A stretch of 64,000 nucleotides of DNA from Stanieria cyanosphaera PCC 7437 (GCF_000317575.1 NC_019748.1:4360501-4424500); one strand, 5' to 3'. Counted from the first letter of the stretch, positions 8,725-17,754 are shown. Translations and numbers: made by a program. Notes: generated by a model from the sequence alone, not told the origin.

Positions 8725-9113
8725 TGAAGATAATTGTATTTAAATATTTAAAATTATATATTTTTTGTTACTAACCAAGTTAGACTTAACCTTACTAATT
8801 ACATGAGTTATGGCAATCCTCGAAGATTTGTGAACATAAGTTATTATCAAAAGGCAGAAGTCAGAAGGCAGAAAGTATAAAGTAGGTTAATATTTTTTCA
8901 TGAATGATTGAGTACTGCTATATAAATAATTTATAAAAATAATTAAGTTTAGAGATTGTTCGTTAATTAAAAATTGCTTTGTTTTGCGCACGGAACATTT
9001 AAAATTAAACAATCGTCTAAAAACTACTGCTTATTTTTATCGCATCAAACGTAGCTTACGGGAAAAGAAAATATCTGCTACGTTAACTTTTTGGCTCATA
9101 ACATTAAACAAAA
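8725..9113. other. Intergenic region between divergent genes
   Basis: This 389-bp AT-rich gap separates the glutaredoxin-like gene (minus) from the MFS gene (plus) and must hold both promoters. A short direct repeat (AGGCAGAAGTCAGAAGGCAGAA, 8853-8874) is the only structure noticed. A reading frame entering the MFS gene in another frame (8984-9220) is taken as spurious. Confidence 0.5.
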
Positions 9114-10472
9114 ATGACAATAGAAAAAACAAACAAGCAGACTCTGAGTTTCTGCCAACTCTGGAATATGAGTTTTGGTTTTTTTGGTATTCAATACGGT
9201 TGGACTTTACAAATAGCTAATACGAGTGCTATTTATGAATATCTTGGAGCTAATGCCGAACAAGTTCCTCTTCTTTGGTTAGCTGCACCGCTAAGTGGTT
9301 TATTTGCTCAACCAATTATTGGTTATTTTAGCGATCGCACTTGGACTTGTATTGGTAGAAGAAGACCTTATTTTCTGATTGGTGCTATTCTTAGTTCGAT
9401 CGCACTAGTTTTAATGCCTAATTCTCCTAGTCTGTGGATTGCAGCAGGTTTGTTGTGGATTTTAGATACTTCTTTTAATATTAGTATGCAGCCTTTTCGG
9501 GCTTTTGTATCTGATTTATTACCCAAACAACAAATTACTAAAGGATATACAATCCAAGGATTTTTTATTGGCTTTGGAGCAGTTATAGCTTCTTTAACTC
9601 CATTTTTTCTCAATCACTTTTTTGGCATAACTAACAGCAGTACTTCTGAACATACAATTCCTTTAACTGTAAAAATATCCTTTTATTTAGGCGCAATCAT
9701 TTTATTATTCACTGTATTTTGGACTATTTTTACTACAAAAGAAAATCCTCCAAACACCATTGAGCATAATAGTCAATCTACAAATCAATCATTGACAATT
9801 ATTGGACAAGAAATTCTGCTCCTCATTAAAACCATGCCTAATACTATGAAACAATTAGCAGGCGTGCAGTTTTTTACGTGGTTAGGAATGTTTTGTGTCT
9901 TTCTCTATTTGCCAACTGCGATCGCTCATCATATTTTTGGTGCAATAATAGAAGGTTCTCCTTCATATACGGCGGGAATTGAATGGGCAGGATTTTGTAT
10001 TGCTGTTTATAACGCAGTGTGTTTTATTTTTTCTTGGTTTATTCCGAAAATTGTTCGAGTTACCAGTCGTAAAGCAACCCATTCTTTGTGTCTCTTCTGT
10101 GGTGGTTTAAGTACTATTTCTTTGTTATTTATTCATAATCAGTATTTGATTCTAATACCCATGATTGGCTTTGGTATAGCCTGGGCTAGCATTTTATCAA
10201 TTCCTTATGCAATTTTATCTGATAGTTTGACAACCAAAAATACAGGTTTTTACTTAGGTATTTTCAATACATTTATTGTAGCTCCGCAAATTGTAGCTTC
10301 TTTAGGTTTGGGTTGGGTGATGGTGAACTATTTACATAGCGATCGCTTATTAGCGGTAGCCTTGGGAGGTGTTTGTTTAGTTTTAGCTGCCTTCCTAGTT
10401 AAAGGAGTTGAAGATCCTGCAAACAATAACCAGATCGATCCAGAAGTTACTTGTTGCGATCTTATTTCCTAA
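9114..10472 (+). CDS. MFS transporter, SLC45/sugar-cation symporter-like
   Basis: A 452-residue membrane protein with about 12 hydrophobic segments. The loop between segments 2 and 3 reads GYFSDRTWTCIGRRRPYFLIG, the RxxGRRRP signature seen in the GPH/SLC45 branch of the major facilitator superfamily. Members of that branch move disaccharides or similar solutes with protons. Helix 1 begins with LWNMSFGFFGIQYGW, also typical of this group. The substrate cannot be deduced. The gene stands alone; the next gene downstream has its own leader region. Confidence 0.85.
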   Translation: MTIEKTNKQTLSFCQLWNMSFGFFGIQYGWTLQIANTSAIYEYLGANAEQVPLLWLAAPLSGLFAQPIIGYFSDRTWTCIGRRRPYFLIGAILSSIALVLMPNSPSLWIAAGLLWILDTSFNISMQPFRAFVSDLLPKQQITKGYTIQGFFIGFGAVIASLTPFFLNHFFGITNSSTSEHTIPLTVKISFYLGAIILLFTVFWTIFTTKENPPNTIEHNSQSTNQSLTIIGQEILLLIKTMPNTMKQLAGVQFFTWLGMFCVFLYLPTAIAHHIFGAIIEGSPSYTAGIEWAGFCIAVYNAVCFIFSWFIPKIVRVTSRKATHSLCLFCGGLSTISLLFIHNQYLILIPMIGFGIAWASILSIPYAILSDSLTTKNTGFYLGIFNTFIVAPQIVASLGLGWVMVNYLHSDRLLAVALGGVCLVLAAFLVKGVEDPANNNQIDPEVTCCDLIS

Positions 10473-10620
10473 AAGTCTTAAATGCAGTTTTGTAGAACTA
10501 GGCTTCGCTTGACTGCTTTATTGCTCAATTTACTGAGATATATTTTACTTCTGCACCCTTGGGCCTCTACCTGTTTAAGAACTGCTGTAGCTAAATCAAA
10601 AAAAAATCAGACTGTACTTT

Positions 10621-10656
10621 GCGATCTCGGCACAGCCGAGGCGCGTAGCGATCGCT
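10621..10656. repeat. HIP1-containing palindromic element
   Basis: The stem CTCGGC-ACA-GCCGAG is joined to GCGCGTAGCGATCGC. Its reverse complement shares GATCGC-TACGCGC with the element at 1312-1339, with a different hairpin arm. Confidence 0.65.
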
Positions 10657-10803
10657 ATAGTTTTCTCCTAAAAGATTGGACTACCATTTTAAAGCACCTT
10701 AATCAAATATAAGTAGTAATAGTAGCGTTATTAGTAGCTCGGTTTTTTTGAGTATTATTGCCAAACAAAACAATCTTAAAATTAATACCCATTTTTAGTT
10801 ATA

Positions 10804-10836
10804 TTAATGTGTCACTACTGAAATTAATATGTCACT
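10804..10836 (+). promoter_or_regulatory. Tandem direct repeat, possible operator of the MetOD1/kinase operon
   Basis: TTAATGTGTCACT (10804-10816) and TTAATATGTCACT (10824-10836) match at 12 of 13 positions with a 20-bp period, about two helical turns. They end 53 bp before the start codon at 10890. The geometry suits a dimeric response regulator or similar activator; the binder is unknown. Confidence 0.45.
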
Positions 10837-10889
10837 TTAATGGCATTTTTAAATAAAATTCTGCTTAACTTTATTGACGCGATATTACT

Positions 10890-11438
10890 ATGAATAGTTT
10901 GACTAAGGCTGAAACACCAATCAAAGATATCACAATTGCTCTAGAACGAGATGTGTTTTTACGTACCTTAATTCGAGAGTTAGCAGGTACATTACAAGAT
11001 ATAGTCGGTTTAGAAGAAGCGTCAGGATTTATTAGTGTAGTGGGTCAAAACATGGGAAGGCAAATCAACCACGACTATAAAACGGCTCTAGAAGTATCTT
11101 ATCTAACGCGAGAACAAGTAGCTGATGTTTTGGTAGATTTGAAGAAGCGAATCCAAGGTGATTTTTATATTATTGAACAAACAGATGAAAAAATTGTTTT
11201 AGGAAACCGTGTTTGTCCATTTGCCGAAAAGGTAATTGATCGCCCGGCAATGTGTATGATGACTTCTAATGTTTTTGGTTCTATTGCAGCAGAAAATTTA
11301 GGGTACGCCAAAGTAGAACTAAAAGAAACGATCGCAATGGGTGCGCCTGAATGTCAAGTGGTCGTTTATTTAAAACTCACACCAGAAGCAGAAGAAACTC
11401 AAGGAAGAGAATACTTTAAGGGAGACAACGAGGGATGA
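10890..11438 (+). CDS. MetOD1-like cysteine-containing regulatory protein
   Basis: A 182-residue soluble protein. An N-terminal helical region (about 15-90) is followed by an alpha/beta segment [20 protein letters not shown] with further [25 protein letters not shown], which I associate with the methanogen output domain 1 (MetOD1) family, related to V4R-like small-molecule domains. Three cysteines (109, 122, 155) sit in the most conserved-looking part and could bind metal, an Fe-S cluster or act as redox switches. The stop codon overlaps the start of the downstream hybrid kinase by 4 bases (ATGA), so the two are translationally coupled. Inference: this protein is a sensor or regulator partner of that kinase, comparable to H-NOX/kinase pairs. 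The family name is from memory and moderately sure. Confidence 0.65.
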   Translation: MNSLTKAETPIKDITIALERDVFLRTLIRELAGTLQDIVGLEEASGFISVVGQNMGRQINHDYKTALEVSYLTREQVADVLVDLKKRIQGDFYIIEQTDEKIVLGNRVCPFAEKVIDRPAMCMMTSNVFGSIAAENLGYAKVELKETIAMGAPECQVVVYLKLTPEAEETQGREYFKGDNEG

Positions 11439-13078
11439 CCCCCGAACAGTTTCTCGAATTCGCTAGACCCCTACCAGAACCTATGTTCCTAGTTACAAGT
11501 TCTGGTCAAATACTAGCTGCCAACCTTTCATTAACTAAGATTTTGGGGCTAAATCGTCAAATTATTCAAGAAAAGACGCTCTTTGAGGTTTTCAGCGATC
11601 CTGCCGATAAAATTAAACAGTATCTGCGTGCTTGCTCAAGCAGTAGAGAAATGGTAATTGGCTCATTAACGTTGAATAATAATGGAGAAACTTATTTATA
11701 TCGCTGTGAAGGTGCGGTAATTCGCCCTTGGTCACCAGAATCACCAGCACTTATTTTGTTGCGCTTCAAAAATAGGGAATCCGCTAGTAGTCGATTTACG
11801 CTGTTAAACAAAAAAATTGATGAATTAGCCAAAGAAATTCGACAACGCCAACTAGCAGAAGAAGAACGAGCTAAACTTCTGGTGCAGGAACAGAAAGCAC
11901 GAGCAGAAGCTGAAAAGCTTAATCGATTGAAGGATGAATTTTTATCAAATGTTTCTCATGAATTACGAACTCCCCTGAATGCCATTCTTGGTTGGTCTCA
12001 GCTTCTTCGCACGAGAGAGACAGATGAGGTAACCAGAAATCGTGCTTTGGAAACAATCGAGCGCAATGCTAGATCTCAGGCGCAGTTGATTGATGATCTT
12101 TTAGATATTTCACGTATTATTACAGGTAAGATTCGCCTCAATGTACAAACGATTCAGCTATTGTCAGTGATTGAGGCAGCAATTGATACAGTAAGACCTG
12201 CTGCCGATGCCAAATCCATTCGGATTCAATCGGTGCTAGATCCAGCAGCAGGACCAGTTTTAGGTGACCACGAGCGGTTACAGCAAATCGTTTGGAATCT
12301 CCTTTCCAATGCGATCAAATTCACACCTAAACACGGGCGAGTTCAGGTTTACCTACAACGCATTAATTCTCATATTGAAATTGTCGTAACAGATACGGGT
12401 CAAGGTATCAGTAGCGAATTCCTTCCTTACGTCTTTGAACGGTTTCGCCAAGCAGATATTTCCATTACTCGTTCCTTTGGTGGACTGGGGTTGGGTTTAG
12501 CTATTGTCCGTCAATTGGTAGAGTTGCATGGTGGCACAGTTCATGCTGAAAGCCCAGGACCAGGACAAGGCGCAACGTTTACAGTAAAACTTCCACTGAT
12601 GGCGGTTAGAGCGACAGTAATTGAACCAGAACGGGTGCATCCAGTGGTAGGAGGCAGCGTTCCTTTTAACTGCTCCTCTCAACTAGATCAATTGAAGATA
12701 CTGATTGTAGATGACGACCCAGATATGCGGGATTTACTGATCTACACAATCGAAGTTTGTGGAGCAGAAGTCATTGCAGCAGCTTCAGCAAACGAAGCAA
12801 TCTTATTATTGAGCGAATCTTCACCACCGTTTGATATCTTAATCAGTGATATCGGAATGCCAGATCAAGATGGTTATGCTCTGTTGCGTCGAGTCAGAAG
12901 ACTAGAACCACAACGGGGAGGTAAAATTCCTGCGATCGCTCTAACCGCTTATGCCCGAACCCAAGATCGCACGGCTGCCCTTTTAGCAGGCTTTCAATCC
13001 CATATTGCCAAACCCGTTGAACCTGCTGAATTAATCGCAGTGATTGCAAATTTGGCTGGACGAATTAGAGATATTTAA
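11435..13078 (+). CDS. Hybrid sensor histidine kinase (PAS-HisKA-HATPase-REC)
   Basis: A 547-residue cytoplasmic hybrid kinase with no membrane segment. An N-terminal PAS-like domain (about 8-112) is joined by a coiled linker (about 120-165) to HisKA with phospho-acceptor His175 in [11 protein letters not shown]. The HATPase follows, with N box NLLSNAIKF (about 288-296), G1 DTGQG (320) and G2 GGLGLGL (349). The C-terminal receiver has acidic pair Asp427/428, phospho-acceptor Asp472 in LISDIGMPD, and a KP motif near 514. The PAS domain is short and has no obvious cofactor residue, so the sensory input may come from the MetOD1-like protein encoded just upstream with a 4-base overlap. No output regulator gene is adjacent. 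Confidence 0.9.
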   Translation: MTPEQFLEFARPLPEPMFLVTSSGQILAANLSLTKILGLNRQIIQEKTLFEVFSDPADKIKQYLRACSSSREMVIGSLTLNNNGETYLYRCEGAVIRPWSPESPALILLRFKNRESASSRFTLLNKKIDELAKEIRQRQLAEEERAKLLVQEQKARAEAEKLNRLKDEFLSNVSHELRTPLNAILGWSQLLRTRETDEVTRNRALETIERNARSQAQLIDDLLDISRIITGKIRLNVQTIQLLSVIEAAIDTVRPAADAKSIRIQSVLDPAAGPVLGDHERLQQIVWNLLSNAIKFTPKHGRVQVYLQRINSHIEIVVTDTGQGISSEFLPYVFERFRQADISITRSFGGLGLGLAIVRQLVELHGGTVHAESPGPGQGATFTVKLPLMAVRATVIEPERVHPVVGGSVPFNCSSQLDQLKILIVDDDPDMRDLLIYTIEVCGAEVIAAASANEAILLLSESSPPFDILISDIGMPDQDGYALLRRVRRLEPQRGGKIPAIALTAYARTQDRTAALLAGFQSHIAKPVEPAELIAVIANLAGRIRDI

Positions 13079-13235
13079 GACAACCATAAAGCTATTACTG
13101 CCCCGTTGTCCGAACCATTGAGTTTAGATACGTATTTAAAGAGTTGATGAAGTAGCTTGATTTGAGTTTTTGGGTAGGAGTAGAGTGGTGACTAATGGAC
13201 GGATTTTGGACGGATATCGTCATTCTAAGGTACTA

Positions 13236-13256
13236 GGTTGTAGGCAAAAGTCCTAC
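13236..13256 (+). repeat. Inverted partial copy of the neighbouring tRNA T-arm
   Basis: These 21 bases match the T-arm of tRNA-Arg (13284-13304, minus strand) at 17 positions, but lie on the opposite strand 21 bp beyond the tRNA 3' end. The mismatches fall in the loop; both stem halves are identical. Confidence 0.45.
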
Positions 13257-13276
13257 TAGCTATATAAACTATTTTA

Positions 13277-13349
13277 CGGGTGCAGTAGGACTCGAACCTA
13301 CAACCTACGCCTTAGAAGGGCGGTGCTCTATCCATTGAGCTATGCACCC
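13277..13349 (-). tRNA. tRNA-Arg (anticodon UCU)
   Basis: On the minus strand a complete 73-nt cloverleaf folds: acceptor GGGTGCA/TGCACCC, D-stem GCTC/GAGC, anticodon loop CTTCTAA with TCT at positions 34-36 (reads AGA, Arg), T-stem GTAGG/CCTAC with TTCGAGT loop, discriminator G73. The outermost anticodon-stem pair is a C-U mismatch. The 3' CCA is not encoded. A TACAAT box at 13361-13366 is a plausible -10 element. Confidence 0.95.
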
Positions 13350-13411
13350 AAACAGAAACTATTGTATCAGAAGCTAGTGGCTCTATTTACGGAGCTACCT
13401 ATTTAAAGAGT

Positions 13412-13445
13412 AAAAACTGACCGTGTTTAACCACGGCTTTTTATT
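13412..13445. terminator. Bidirectional terminator-like hairpin
   Basis: CCGTG-TTTAAC-CACGG is flanked by AAAAA on the left and TTTTT on the right. It lies 82 bp past the stop of the secreted NTF2-like gene (minus strand), its likeliest user. Confidence 0.5.
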
Positions 13446-13517
13446 ATACAGGATTTATTTAAAATGCAACAATCGGCTTTCTAAATCTGCTAAGAAAGCC
13501 AAGTAGGTAGTAATTAT

Positions 13518-14309
13518 TTATTGTTCAATTCTGACTCGCTTCGTTACCATTGTAATCCCGTCTCCCCTGACTAAAATTGCAGACAACCAATGGTTTTCAG
13601 GTAGACGAGGAGCAGTTACCAACTTGTAAATCCCGCCCGCAGGTAAAGCTTCTAGTTCAAGATTACTAGGATTTAAATAGCGATCGCTTCCTGTTGGCTC
13701 TTCTACTGTTGCACCTAATAAAACCTTATCTTTTAGGGGTTCGGTGACCACTACATCAAAATTATATTTTTCTCCTACTTTGACTGTTTCTGGTGCAATA
13801 ACCTCTACTTCAGGAGGATTATCCCCCGTAGTTATTTGAGTTTGCTCAGATAAAATTTCTTGGCGAACTAATTTTTGCTCTTGAAAATACTGACGAGAGT
13901 GTAAAGTTGTATCAAGGTTCATCGTTCTACCCTGAGATTGACTTGTCCCTTGAATTTGAGTTACTGTTTCAGCTACTAATTGATCTCCTGTTTGTTGCCA
14001 AGATTTAATTGTTGTGGTGTATTGCAATTGAGGATAAGTCTTCCATAGTGAAGTTAAAGCTTGAGAAAGAGAAGTAGGAGTTAAACCGTCTGTATTAGTA
14101 AAATTAGGGCTGTAATATTCCATTACTGCTTTTAAATTTTGATTGTTAGCAGCCGTATCGATTTTGGTAATAGTTTCTTGTAGTGCTGCTGGTGCATTCG
14201 CAGAATTTTCTGCTCGGATTGAATTATTTACTCCCCAACTAAGTAATAAAAAGACTGACAAGCCTAAAGATTTAACCCAGTCGCTAGATAATACATTTCT
14301 TTTTTTCAT
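13518..14309 (-). CDS. Secreted NTF2/SnoaL-like protein
   Basis: A 263-residue protein with a signal peptide (basic start MKKRNVLSSDW, hydrophobic core, cleavage near residue 33). Residues about 40-155 have the cone-shaped NTF2/SnoaL fold pattern: helix ITKIDTAANNQNLKAVMEYYSPNF followed by strands ending in a repeated-strand sheet. The C-terminal half (about 165-262) looks like an Ig-like beta domain. Location should be periplasm or thylakoid lumen. No catalytic residue or partner is evident; it may bind a ligand. Conserved cyanobacterial proteins of this layout are mostly uncharacterised. Confidence 0.65.
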   Translation of the reverse strand: MKKRNVLSSDWVKSLGLSVFLLLSWGVNNSIRAENSANAPAALQETITKIDTAANNQNLKAVMEYYSPNFTNTDGLTPTSLSQALTSLWKTYPQLQYTTTIKSWQQTGDQLVAETVTQIQGTSQSQGRTMNLDTTLHSRQYFQEQKLVRQEILSEQTQITTGDNPPEVEVIAPETVKVGEKYNFDVVVTEPLKDKVLLGATVEEPTGSDRYLNPSNLELEALPAGGIYKLVTAPRLPENHWLSAILVRGDGITMVTKRVRIEQ

Positions 14310-14606
14310 AGTCTTGATTTGGCTTTGAGCAAAGTTTATAGAATCTTTAACTTATTAAAACAGATTCTTAACGCAACCTTCATTCTTGCGGGTTCAAAAG
14401 AAAGCACAATAAAATAAAAAAGTAGGTAAGAAAATTTGAGCAAATATTAAATAAATATAAAAGTTATTTTTAGGGAGGTCTAATTTTTTTATTGAAATAA
14501 ACATTCATAAGTGAACTGCATCAGTCGTCAGGATTGTTGCAAAAACTTAAGTTTCTTCCGCTCCAAATTAACTTTAAATTTCTCCCTCACACAGCCACAG
14601 AGAACA

Positions 14607-16109
14607 ATGAAACTTATACTAACCAGGCTTCTCTCTGGCAGTATTTTGTGCTGCCTTTGTTTAAATTATCCTGCTTGGGCAGAATCAATTTATTCTCAAC
14701 AATCAAAACCAACTGAGCCAATCTTTTTATCAGCAAAAACACTGAGCGATCAAAATTACTCAATTTTAGCTGCTGATTCAGATTTAAATTATCCAACTCT
14801 TAAATATTTTCTCTCGATTGATAACACAAAAGACATTTATAGAATTAATAGTATAGATAATTGGTCTGTAAATCGCAATAGTTTTAGTCCTAATTTAATT
14901 ACTTCTGATTCTAAACCTTTATCTTTAGAAAAAGCTCCTTTTACTTATCATCAACAACAAGGAAATCTTGTTTTAGGATTTCAAAATACTTTTTGGTCAA
15001 GCGAAAATAAAGAAAAATATTGGGGTTTAACTGCGGTTGAGACTTGGGGAGCGGAAAACAATCATAATTTAGTTCAGTCTAATTCTTCTTTTCCTTCTTT
15101 ACCAAAGGGAACTAGTTCCTTGACGGTTTCTGGTGGCGGGAAAAAAAATCTTATCGAAAAAACTGATGTCTTGGGAGAATTTCCTGATTTTCGCGGTGGT
15201 GTTGCTTTTCAACAAGGAGTATCTCAAGACGTTACTGTAGGTGTTGGTTTTGTTTATGACAATTTAGTTTTAGGTTTTACTCAATTATCTTATAAACCAA
15301 GTAACTTACCCTTGCAAACCAATATTTCTGTAAAAACAGGAAAAGAGGGAATTGAGTTACATTCTCATCTCAACTTTAAGCCATCTGATAACTTTGTTTT
15401 GAATCTTTATACTGATGAACAGGAACAAAAATTCGATCTCAAATGGGGAGTCGCATCTGGTTTAACTTTGACAGCTAAGGGGAACAGCGAACAAGATTCT
15501 CTTGAGGCAGCAATTGCATCTGAGAATTTTGTTTTAAACTTTTATACTGACGAGCAGGAACAAAAATTCGATCTCAAATGGGGAGTTGTATCTGGTTTAA
15601 CTTTAACAGCCAAGGGAAATAGTAAAAAGGATTCTCTTGAAGCAGGAATTAAATTTGCTGTCAAAAATGAAAATTTTGCGCTTAATGCGATCGCGGGACT
15701 GGACAATCAGAATAATTTCCAGTGGAATATTACTTCTCAATTTGACAATTTAAAATTAGCTTATGTAAGTAATACATTCAAAACCCACTCAGAATTGAGT
15801 TACGATGTTTTAACTTTAAAAGACTCAGGTTTAATTTGTTCTCTGTTTGTTAACTATGAAAGTCGTGAAATTAAAAAGAACGATGAATATTTAACAATTG
15901 CAGGTTGGCGAGTCGCTTCTGGCGAAAAATTTGGTAATCATCAAAATAGTTGGCAATTTAACTTTGGTTATGGCGTTGGTTCCCAGGGGAAAGGAGTTGT
16001 TGCTTCTGCTGCTACTGCGGTTTCTTCCGATTTATTTTTGAAACTGACTTTGCAAGAAGTATCAGTGGTTTCTAACGAATTAAATTTTAAGTTAGAACTT
16101 GGAAAATAA
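14607..16109 (+). CDS. Secreted beta-strand-rich protein, probable outer-membrane barrel
   Basis: The start is placed at the ATG at 14607, because the next 24 codons form a classical signal peptide ending in YPAWA. An upstream in-frame start would prefix 32 unlikely residues. The mature part of about 475 residues is rich in alternating hydrophobic/polar strands, Asn and Gly, as in beta-barrel outer-membrane proteins. A 45-residue unit with NFVLN(L/F)YTDEQEQKFDLKWG is tandemly duplicated (DNA period 135 bp from about 15391). The closing residues (LNFKLELGK) do not end in the usual aromatic residue. I know no specific family. It is followed by psb34 on the same strand. Confidence 0.6.
   Translation: MKLILTRLLSGSILCCLCLNYPAWAESIYSQQSKPTEPIFLSAKTLSDQNYSILAADSDLNYPTLKYFLSIDNTKDIYRINSIDNWSVNRNSFSPNLITSDSKPLSLEKAPFTYHQQQGNLVLGFQNTFWSSENKEKYWGLTAVETWGAENNHNLVQSNSSFPSLPKGTSSLTVSGGGKKNLIEKTDVLGEFPDFRGGVAFQQGVSQDVTVGVGFVYDNLVLGFTQLSYKPSNLPLQTNISVKTGKEGIELHSHLNFKPSDNFVLNLYTDEQEQKFDLKWGVASGLTLTAKGNSEQDSLEAAIASENFVLNFYTDEQEQKFDLKWGVVSGLTLTAKGNSKKDSLEAGIKFAVKNENFALNAIAGLDNQNNFQWNITSQFDNLKLAYVSNTFKTHSELSYDVLTLKDSGLICSLFVNYESREIKKNDEYLTIAGWRVASGEKFGNHQNSWQFNFGYGVGSQGKGVVASAATAVSSDLFLKLTLQEVSVVSNELNFKLELGK
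15391..15651 (+). repeat. Tandem duplication of 135 bp inside the barrel-like gene
   Basis: Two adjacent copies encode the 45-residue unit with YTDEQEQKFDLKWG and SGLTLTAKGN. Many third positions differ, so the duplication is older than the one at 5103-5506. Confidence 0.8.
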
Positions 16110-16254
16110 TTAAGTCTTAACCTTTGCTGCAATGATTTTTTTGGTACTTAGCAGTAGATAGACAAAATCTTATGTATATATTTGTTGTACGATCTAGTGA
16201 AATAAGACTAAGATTTATCAAGATTTACAACTAAAAATTGAGAGGTTTTAATTC

Positions 16255-16434
16255 ATGCCATATACCGAAGAAGACGGGGGAAGACTCAATAATTTTGCTG
16301 TCGAACCAAGAATGTATACAGCCGAACCCCCGACTAAAACTCAACAACGCAACTATTTAGTTTTTGGCGTACTTGCTTTGTTGTTGATCGGTGGAGTAAT
16401 TTCGGTAGCAGTGTTTGCTTCTAACGCAAGTTAA
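16255..16434 (+). CDS. psb34: Psb34 / Ssl1498-family photosystem II assembly protein
   Basis: A 59-residue protein starting MPYTEEDGGRLNNFAVEPRM, with a single membrane helix at about residues 34-54. This start and the AEPPTK segment are the signature of the Ssl1498 light-harvesting-like family. The Thermosynechococcus member was identified as Psb34 in photosystem II assembly intermediates, where it sits near CP47 in competition with high-light-inducible proteins. The protein should be in the thylakoid membrane. A rho-independent terminator follows 30 bp after the stop, so it is likely expressed on its own. The PsbP-like lipoprotein gene is next. Confidence 0.9.
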   Translation: MPYTEEDGGRLNNFAVEPRMYTAEPPTKTQQRNYLVFGVLALLLIGGVISVAVFASNAS

Positions 16435-16463
16435 ACGATTAGAAAAAAAATTAGTACGATCAA

Positions 16464-16515
16464 CCCCGTGTTTTACAAACAGTTGGCTAGCGCGGGGGAA
16501 TTTATATTTTTTTTG
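16464..16515 (+). terminator. Intrinsic terminator after psb34
   Basis: CCCCGTG (16464-16470) pairs with CGCGGGG (16491-16497) with one G-U pair, followed by an A/T stretch with a run of eight T. Confidence 0.8.
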
Positions 16516-16562
16516 GTGTAAGTAAATTATTAAATTCAAAATTGGAGGGAAATAATCGTCAA

Positions 16563-17111
16563 ATGTGGAAATCTTTAATTGCTAGTTTATTAATAGTTGT
16601 AAGTATAGTTCTTTCTAGTTGCTCGGCAGGAGTTAGTGGATTACAAAGTTATGTTAATCCTAGTCAAGGATACGAATTTCTTTATCCCAACGGTTGGATT
16701 CCAGTTGATTTAAAAAAACCTTCTCCTGGTGTAGATGTAGTATTTAGAGATTTAATTGAACGTGGTGAAAATCTGAGTGTAATTGTTAGTGATGTTCCTG
16801 CTGATTCTACTTTAGAAGAACTGGGAACTCCTTCGGAAGTAGGTTATCGTTTTTTTAAAATGATGAATAATCCTGAGTTTGATCGTCAGGCTGAATTTCT
16901 AACGGCTGAATCGAAAGACAGAGATGGAAAAACTTATTATCTTCTAGAATATGAAGTAGAATTACCCAATCAACAACCAAGACACAATGTTGCTAGTGTG
17001 GCAGTTAGTCGGGGTAAGTTGTTTACTTTTAATTTGTCAACTACTACTGATCGTTGGTCAAAAGTTCAAGACACCTTTGAAGTAGCTGCCAGATCTTTTA
17101 CAGTTAGATAA
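16563..17111 (+). CDS. PsbP-like lipoprotein (CyanoP type)
   Basis: The start is placed at ATG 16563 behind a GGAGGG Shine-Dalgarno at 16544-16549. The protein of 182 residues opens with a lipoprotein signal peptide whose lipobox is LSSC, so the mature N-terminal Cys is lipidated and the protein sits on the lumenal thylakoid face. The rest is one PsbP domain: VNPSQGYEFLYPNGWIPVDL opens the fold, VVFRDLIE follows, and the closing helix is WSKVQDTFEVAARSF. CyanoP assists photosystem II assembly and early D2 modules. psb34 lies just upstream and maf starts directly after the stop codon. Confidence 0.88.
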   Translation: MWKSLIASLLIVVSIVLSSCSAGVSGLQSYVNPSQGYEFLYPNGWIPVDLKKPSPGVDVVFRDLIERGENLSVIVSDVPADSTLEELGTPSEVGYRFFKMMNNPEFDRQAEFLTAESKDRDGKTYYLLEYEVELPNQQPRHNVASVAVSRGKLFTFNLSTTTDRWSKVQDTFEVAARSFTVR

Positions 17112-17717
17112 TTGTTGCTTGTGAGTGTACCAGTTTTTGTTTTAGCGTCAGCTTCTCCTGCCCGAAAAAAATTGTTGCAATTAGCAGGAATAGAACCCAT
17201 AGTTTGCAGTAGTAATTTTGACGAATCTCAAATACAGTCTGAAGATGCAATTGAATTAGTCGAGACTTTGGCTAAGTGCAAAGCTGAAACTGTGGTAAAT
17301 CAATTTTCTGATGCTTTAATTTTGGGCTGTGATTCTGTGTTAGAAATAGCAGGAAACATTTATGGCAAACCAGAATCTCCCCAAGACGCGATCGCTCGAT
17401 GGCAAATTATGCGCGGTAAAGTAGGAATATTGTATACAGGTCATGCTTTACTAGATTTAAGACAAAATCAACAACTGGTTAGTTGTGGCATTACAAAAGT
17501 TTATTTTGCTAACCTTAGCGGTCGCGAAATAGCAGCTTATGTTGCTAGTGGAGAACCGCTTAAATGTGCAGGTAGTTTTGCTTTAGAAGGAAAAGGCGGA
17601 TTGTTTGTTGAGAAAATTGAAGGCTGTCATAGTAATGTGATTGGTTTGAGTTTGCCTTTGTTGGCGCAAATGTTGGCACAATTAGGTTATAGTGTCACCG
17701 ATTTTTGGCAAAGTTAA
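17112..17717 (+). CDS. maf: Maf-like nucleoside triphosphate pyrophosphatase
   Basis: About 200 residues with the complete Maf/YhdE fold signature: the N-terminal loop [12 protein letters not shown], the catalytic-acid strand LGCDSVLEI followed by YGKP, the [10 protein letters not shown] helix, and the C-terminal [10 protein letters not shown]. These enzymes hydrolyse non-canonical or canonical (d)NTPs in the cytoplasm and were first linked to septum inhibition. There is no ATG at the expected start: TTG codons at 17112 and 17115 and GTG at 17121 are candidates. The gene begins immediately after the PsbP-like stop codon, so it is probably translated by coupling. Confidence 0.9.
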   Translation: MLLVSVPVFVLASASPARKKLLQLAGIEPIVCSSNFDESQIQSEDAIELVETLAKCKAETVVNQFSDALILGCDSVLEIAGNIYGKPESPQDAIARWQIMRGKVGILYTGHALLDLRQNQQLVSCGITKVYFANLSGREIAAYVASGEPLKCAGSFALEGKGGLFVEKIEGCHSNVIGLSLPLLAQMLAQLGYSVTDFWQS

Positions 17718-17754
17718 TCTTTAATCAGGACAACATCAACGTGGATTAAAAATT

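Larger units (their letters stand above)
10473..10889. other. Intergenic region with palindromic repeat
   Basis: This 417-bp gap holds a GC-rich HIP1 palindrome (10621-10656) and a tandem operator-like repeat (10804-10836). An open frame at 10482-10712 has no recognisable protein character and crosses the palindrome. Confidence 0.6.

Noticed and set aside
8984-9220. 78-codon open frame overlapping the MFS start
   Set aside because: It overlaps a clear MFS gene in another frame and has poor composition.
10482-10712. 76-codon open frame
   Set aside because: It crosses the HIP1 palindrome at 10621-10656, has no Shine-Dalgarno and reads as unstructured low-similarity sequence.
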